Source: Sphingomonadales bacterium (GTDB taxonomy: Bacteria; Pseudomonadota; Alphaproteobacteria; Sphingomonadales; Sphingomonadaceae). Taken from it: DNA of 6,910 nt. Shown piece by piece: positions 6,013-6,910 of the stretch (the stretch's first letter is position 1; every line of letters begins with the position of its first letter). The position numbers were made by a program, and so were the translations under genes. A model generated the notes under the pieces. The model saw only the letters and a program-made list of their open reading frames with translations, was not told the DNA's origin and did no database searches. The stretch covers positions 1 through 6,910 of the forward strand of contig RDXA01000123.1 in assembly GCA_004292705.1 (NCBI GenBank), read 5' to 3'.

Positions 6013-6549
6013 TTATGGGGCGGGGCAGTCGCCGACCCGTTCATGCTTTGCGGTGAAGCTCATCGTTCCCTTGCCCGCTCCGTCGAATTCCATGGCCATC
6101 TTGGCGGCGAGATCGGCACCGGTTGTGGACGTGGTGCCGGTCATCTCCATCCGGGCGACGCGTCCTTGCGCATTGCAAACCATCACCGCATCAAGCTTGC
6201 CGCCGGCAAGGCTGAAGCGTTCATAGCTGCATTCGCCGTCCTGACCCTGCTTGACCAGTTCCTCGAAGCCCTTGTCGACCTCTTCCTTGGTAAGGCAATC
6301 TTCGGTGGTGGTGGTGAGGCCTGCCCCGTGCCCGGCCATCTCCGGCGGCATTCCGGGAATGTCGAGCCCGGTCATGGTGACCGTGGTCTTGTAGAGGCCT
6401 GGCTGGGGCCTTGGCATCTCGTCCTTGGCCTGTTCGACCGCTTCCTTGACGCTGACTTCCCCGTTGCCATCGGCATCGGCATTCCCGCCGGAACAGCCCG
6501 CGACCAGCGCGGCCGTGGCCGCAACCATGGTGATGGTGATACGCTTCAT
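6013..6549 (-). CDS. DUF3617 lipoprotein with an EF-hand-like loop
   Basis: A 178-residue predicted lipoprotein. MKRITITMVAATAALVAGC is a short signal peptide with the lipobox LVAGC, so signal peptidase II should cleave before Cys19 and the protein would be lipid-anchored in the periplasm. The mature part carries the DUF3617 pattern: PGLYKTTVTMTG (50-61), DCLTKEEV (84-91) and Cys residues 85, 107, 125 and 175, which could form two disulfides. Directly after the anchor, residues 25-36 read DADGNGEVSVKE, a full match to the 12-residue EF-hand calcium loop pattern. The family has no established function. The start ATG (6547-6549) has AGGAGA 7 nt upstream; a longer frame to 6612 is rejected because it would bury the signal peptide. 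It is transcribed divergently from uvrB. Confidence 0.88.
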   Translation of the reverse strand: MKRITITMVAATAALVAGCSGGNADADGNGEVSVKEAVEQAKDEMPRPQPGLYKTTVTMTGLDIPGMPPEMAGHGAGLTTTTEDCLTKEEVDKGFEELVKQGQDGECSYERFSLAGGKLDAVMVCNAQGRVARMEMTGTTSTTGADLAAKMAMEFDGAGKGTMSFTAKHERVGDCPAP

Positions 6550-6556
6550 CTGCACG

Positions 6557-6562
6557 TCTCCT
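6557..6562 (-). promoter_or_regulatory. Ribosome binding site that sets the DUF3617 lipoprotein start
   Basis: AGGAGA on the - strand, 7 nt upstream of the ATG at 6547-6549. It fixes the start immediately before the lipoprotein signal peptide and excludes the upstream in-frame ATG at 6612. Confidence 0.75.
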
Positions 6563-6674
6563 GCTGGCGGGCATCGGCCTGTCTGTCGGCACCATAACGA
6601 AGTTGAGTGCAAAGCGTGCCATCAAAAGCGTCCGGCCCTTCACAAGCGTTGCTGCGAACCGCATATGCCGGAGC
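6563..6674. promoter_or_regulatory. Divergent intergenic region between the lipoprotein and uvrB
   Basis: This gap must hold promoters for both divergent genes. I see no convincing -35/-10 pair in either direction. No alphaproteobacterial LexA box (GTTC-N7-GTTC or its complement) is present; only a single GAAC occurs at about 6655. A GGAG at 6670-6673 is one base from the uvrB ATG, too close for a good ribosome site. Confidence 0.35.
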
Positions 6675-6910
6675 ATGGCCCAACTCGTGATCCGCCGCGG
6701 ACTGGACGAGCCCGAAACGGGCGCCGATTTCGTCCCGCACCGCCCCGCCCGCCCCGACAAGTCGATGGGCGGCATCCCCTTCAAGCTGGTCTCGGAATAC
6801 GAGCCGGCGGGTGACCAGCCGACCGCGATCAAGGAGCTGTGCGAAAGCGCGCTCGATGGTGAGAAGACGCAGGTGCTGCTCGGTGTCACCGGCTCCGGCA
6901 AGACCTTCAC
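6675..6910 (+). CDS. uvrB: UvrABC excinuclease subunit B, N-terminal part (runs off the right edge)
   Basis: The frame beginning with ATG at 6675-6677 stays open to the window end (78 codons plus two bases). It encodes an N-terminal extension of about 34 residues with GADFVPHRPARP (16-27), typical of alphaproteobacterial UvrB. The conserved core start FKLVSEYEPAGDQPTAI (36-52) follows, then the Walker A loop GVTGSGKT (70-77). UvrB is the DNA-damage verification helicase subunit of nucleotide excision repair: it is loaded by UvrA and recruits UvrC for incision. Only the beginning of the first helicase domain is visible; the beta-hairpin, Walker B and UvrC-binding regions lie outside the window. 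The ATG at 6665 is out of frame. The gene is divergent from the DUF3617 lipoprotein. No SOS box was found upstream in this window. Confidence 0.95.
   Translation, partial: MAQLVIRRGLDEPETGADFVPHRPARPDKSMGGIPFKLVSEYEPAGDQPTAIKELCESALDGEKTQVLLGVTGSGKTF

Noticed and set aside
5488..6597. A 369-codon + strand open frame spanning the hydrolase and lipoprotein genes.
   Set aside because: It crosses two well-supported opposite-strand genes and the promoter-like AT-rich gap between them; the translation resembles no family.
6563..6674. SOS (LexA) box upstream of uvrB.
   Set aside because: Only one GAAC half-site is present; no GTTC-N7-GTTC type pair was found.
6221..6910. A 229-codon - strand open frame covering the uvrB start and part of the lipoprotein.
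   Set aside because: It lies out of frame with the lipoprotein and antisense to the UvrB N-terminus, both of which have unmistakable motifs.
1..6910. CRISPR array, tRNA, rRNA, riboswitch, toxin-antitoxin or phage genes.
   Set aside because: No regularly spaced repeats, no tRNA-like cloverleaf or conserved rRNA segment, and all coding space is accounted for by the listed genes.

Overview
The window is GC-rich with an alphaproteobacterial style. The UvrB N-terminal extension, the DUF3617 lipoprotein and the proteasome-like (Anbu) cluster together suggest a sphingomonad (Sphingomonadales, perhaps Erythrobacteraceae). This taxonomic call is inference from protein style, not from a marker gene.

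Layout, left to right. The window opens with the last 29 codons of an IS5-type transposase on the + strand. Everything from 151 to 6549 is then encoded on the - strand: a FixJ/NarL-type regulator with a degenerate receiver domain (151-771); an Anbu-type proteasome-like peptidase (914-1660); a transglutaminase-like cysteine peptidase (1745-2614); an alpha-E protein (2611-3555); a circularly permuted ATP-grasp protein (3563-5005); an alpha/beta hydrolase (5095-5931); and a DUF3617 lipoprotein (6013-6549). The start of uvrB (6675 onward, + strand) diverges from the lipoprotein and runs off the right edge.

The centrepiece is the four-gene block read in the order ATP-grasp, alpha-E, transglutaminase, Anbu. 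The first three are very tightly packed (7-nt gap, then an ATGA overlap), and Anbu follows after 84 nt with its own strong ribosome binding site. This is a recognised conserved neighbourhood. Comparative genomics predicts that the ATP-grasp/alpha-E pair makes an amide- or peptide-like modification that the transglutaminase-fold peptidase and Anbu process. As far as I know the substrate and physiological role are not settled, so the system is known by context but poorly understood. The degenerate regulator directly downstream and the hydrolase directly upstream may or may not belong to it.

No tRNA, rRNA, CRISPR array or clear intrinsic terminator was seen. No gene-free stretch exceeds 300 bases. 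The longest gap is 772-913 (142 bp), which holds a spaced TGACA repeat and a perfect short inverted repeat.
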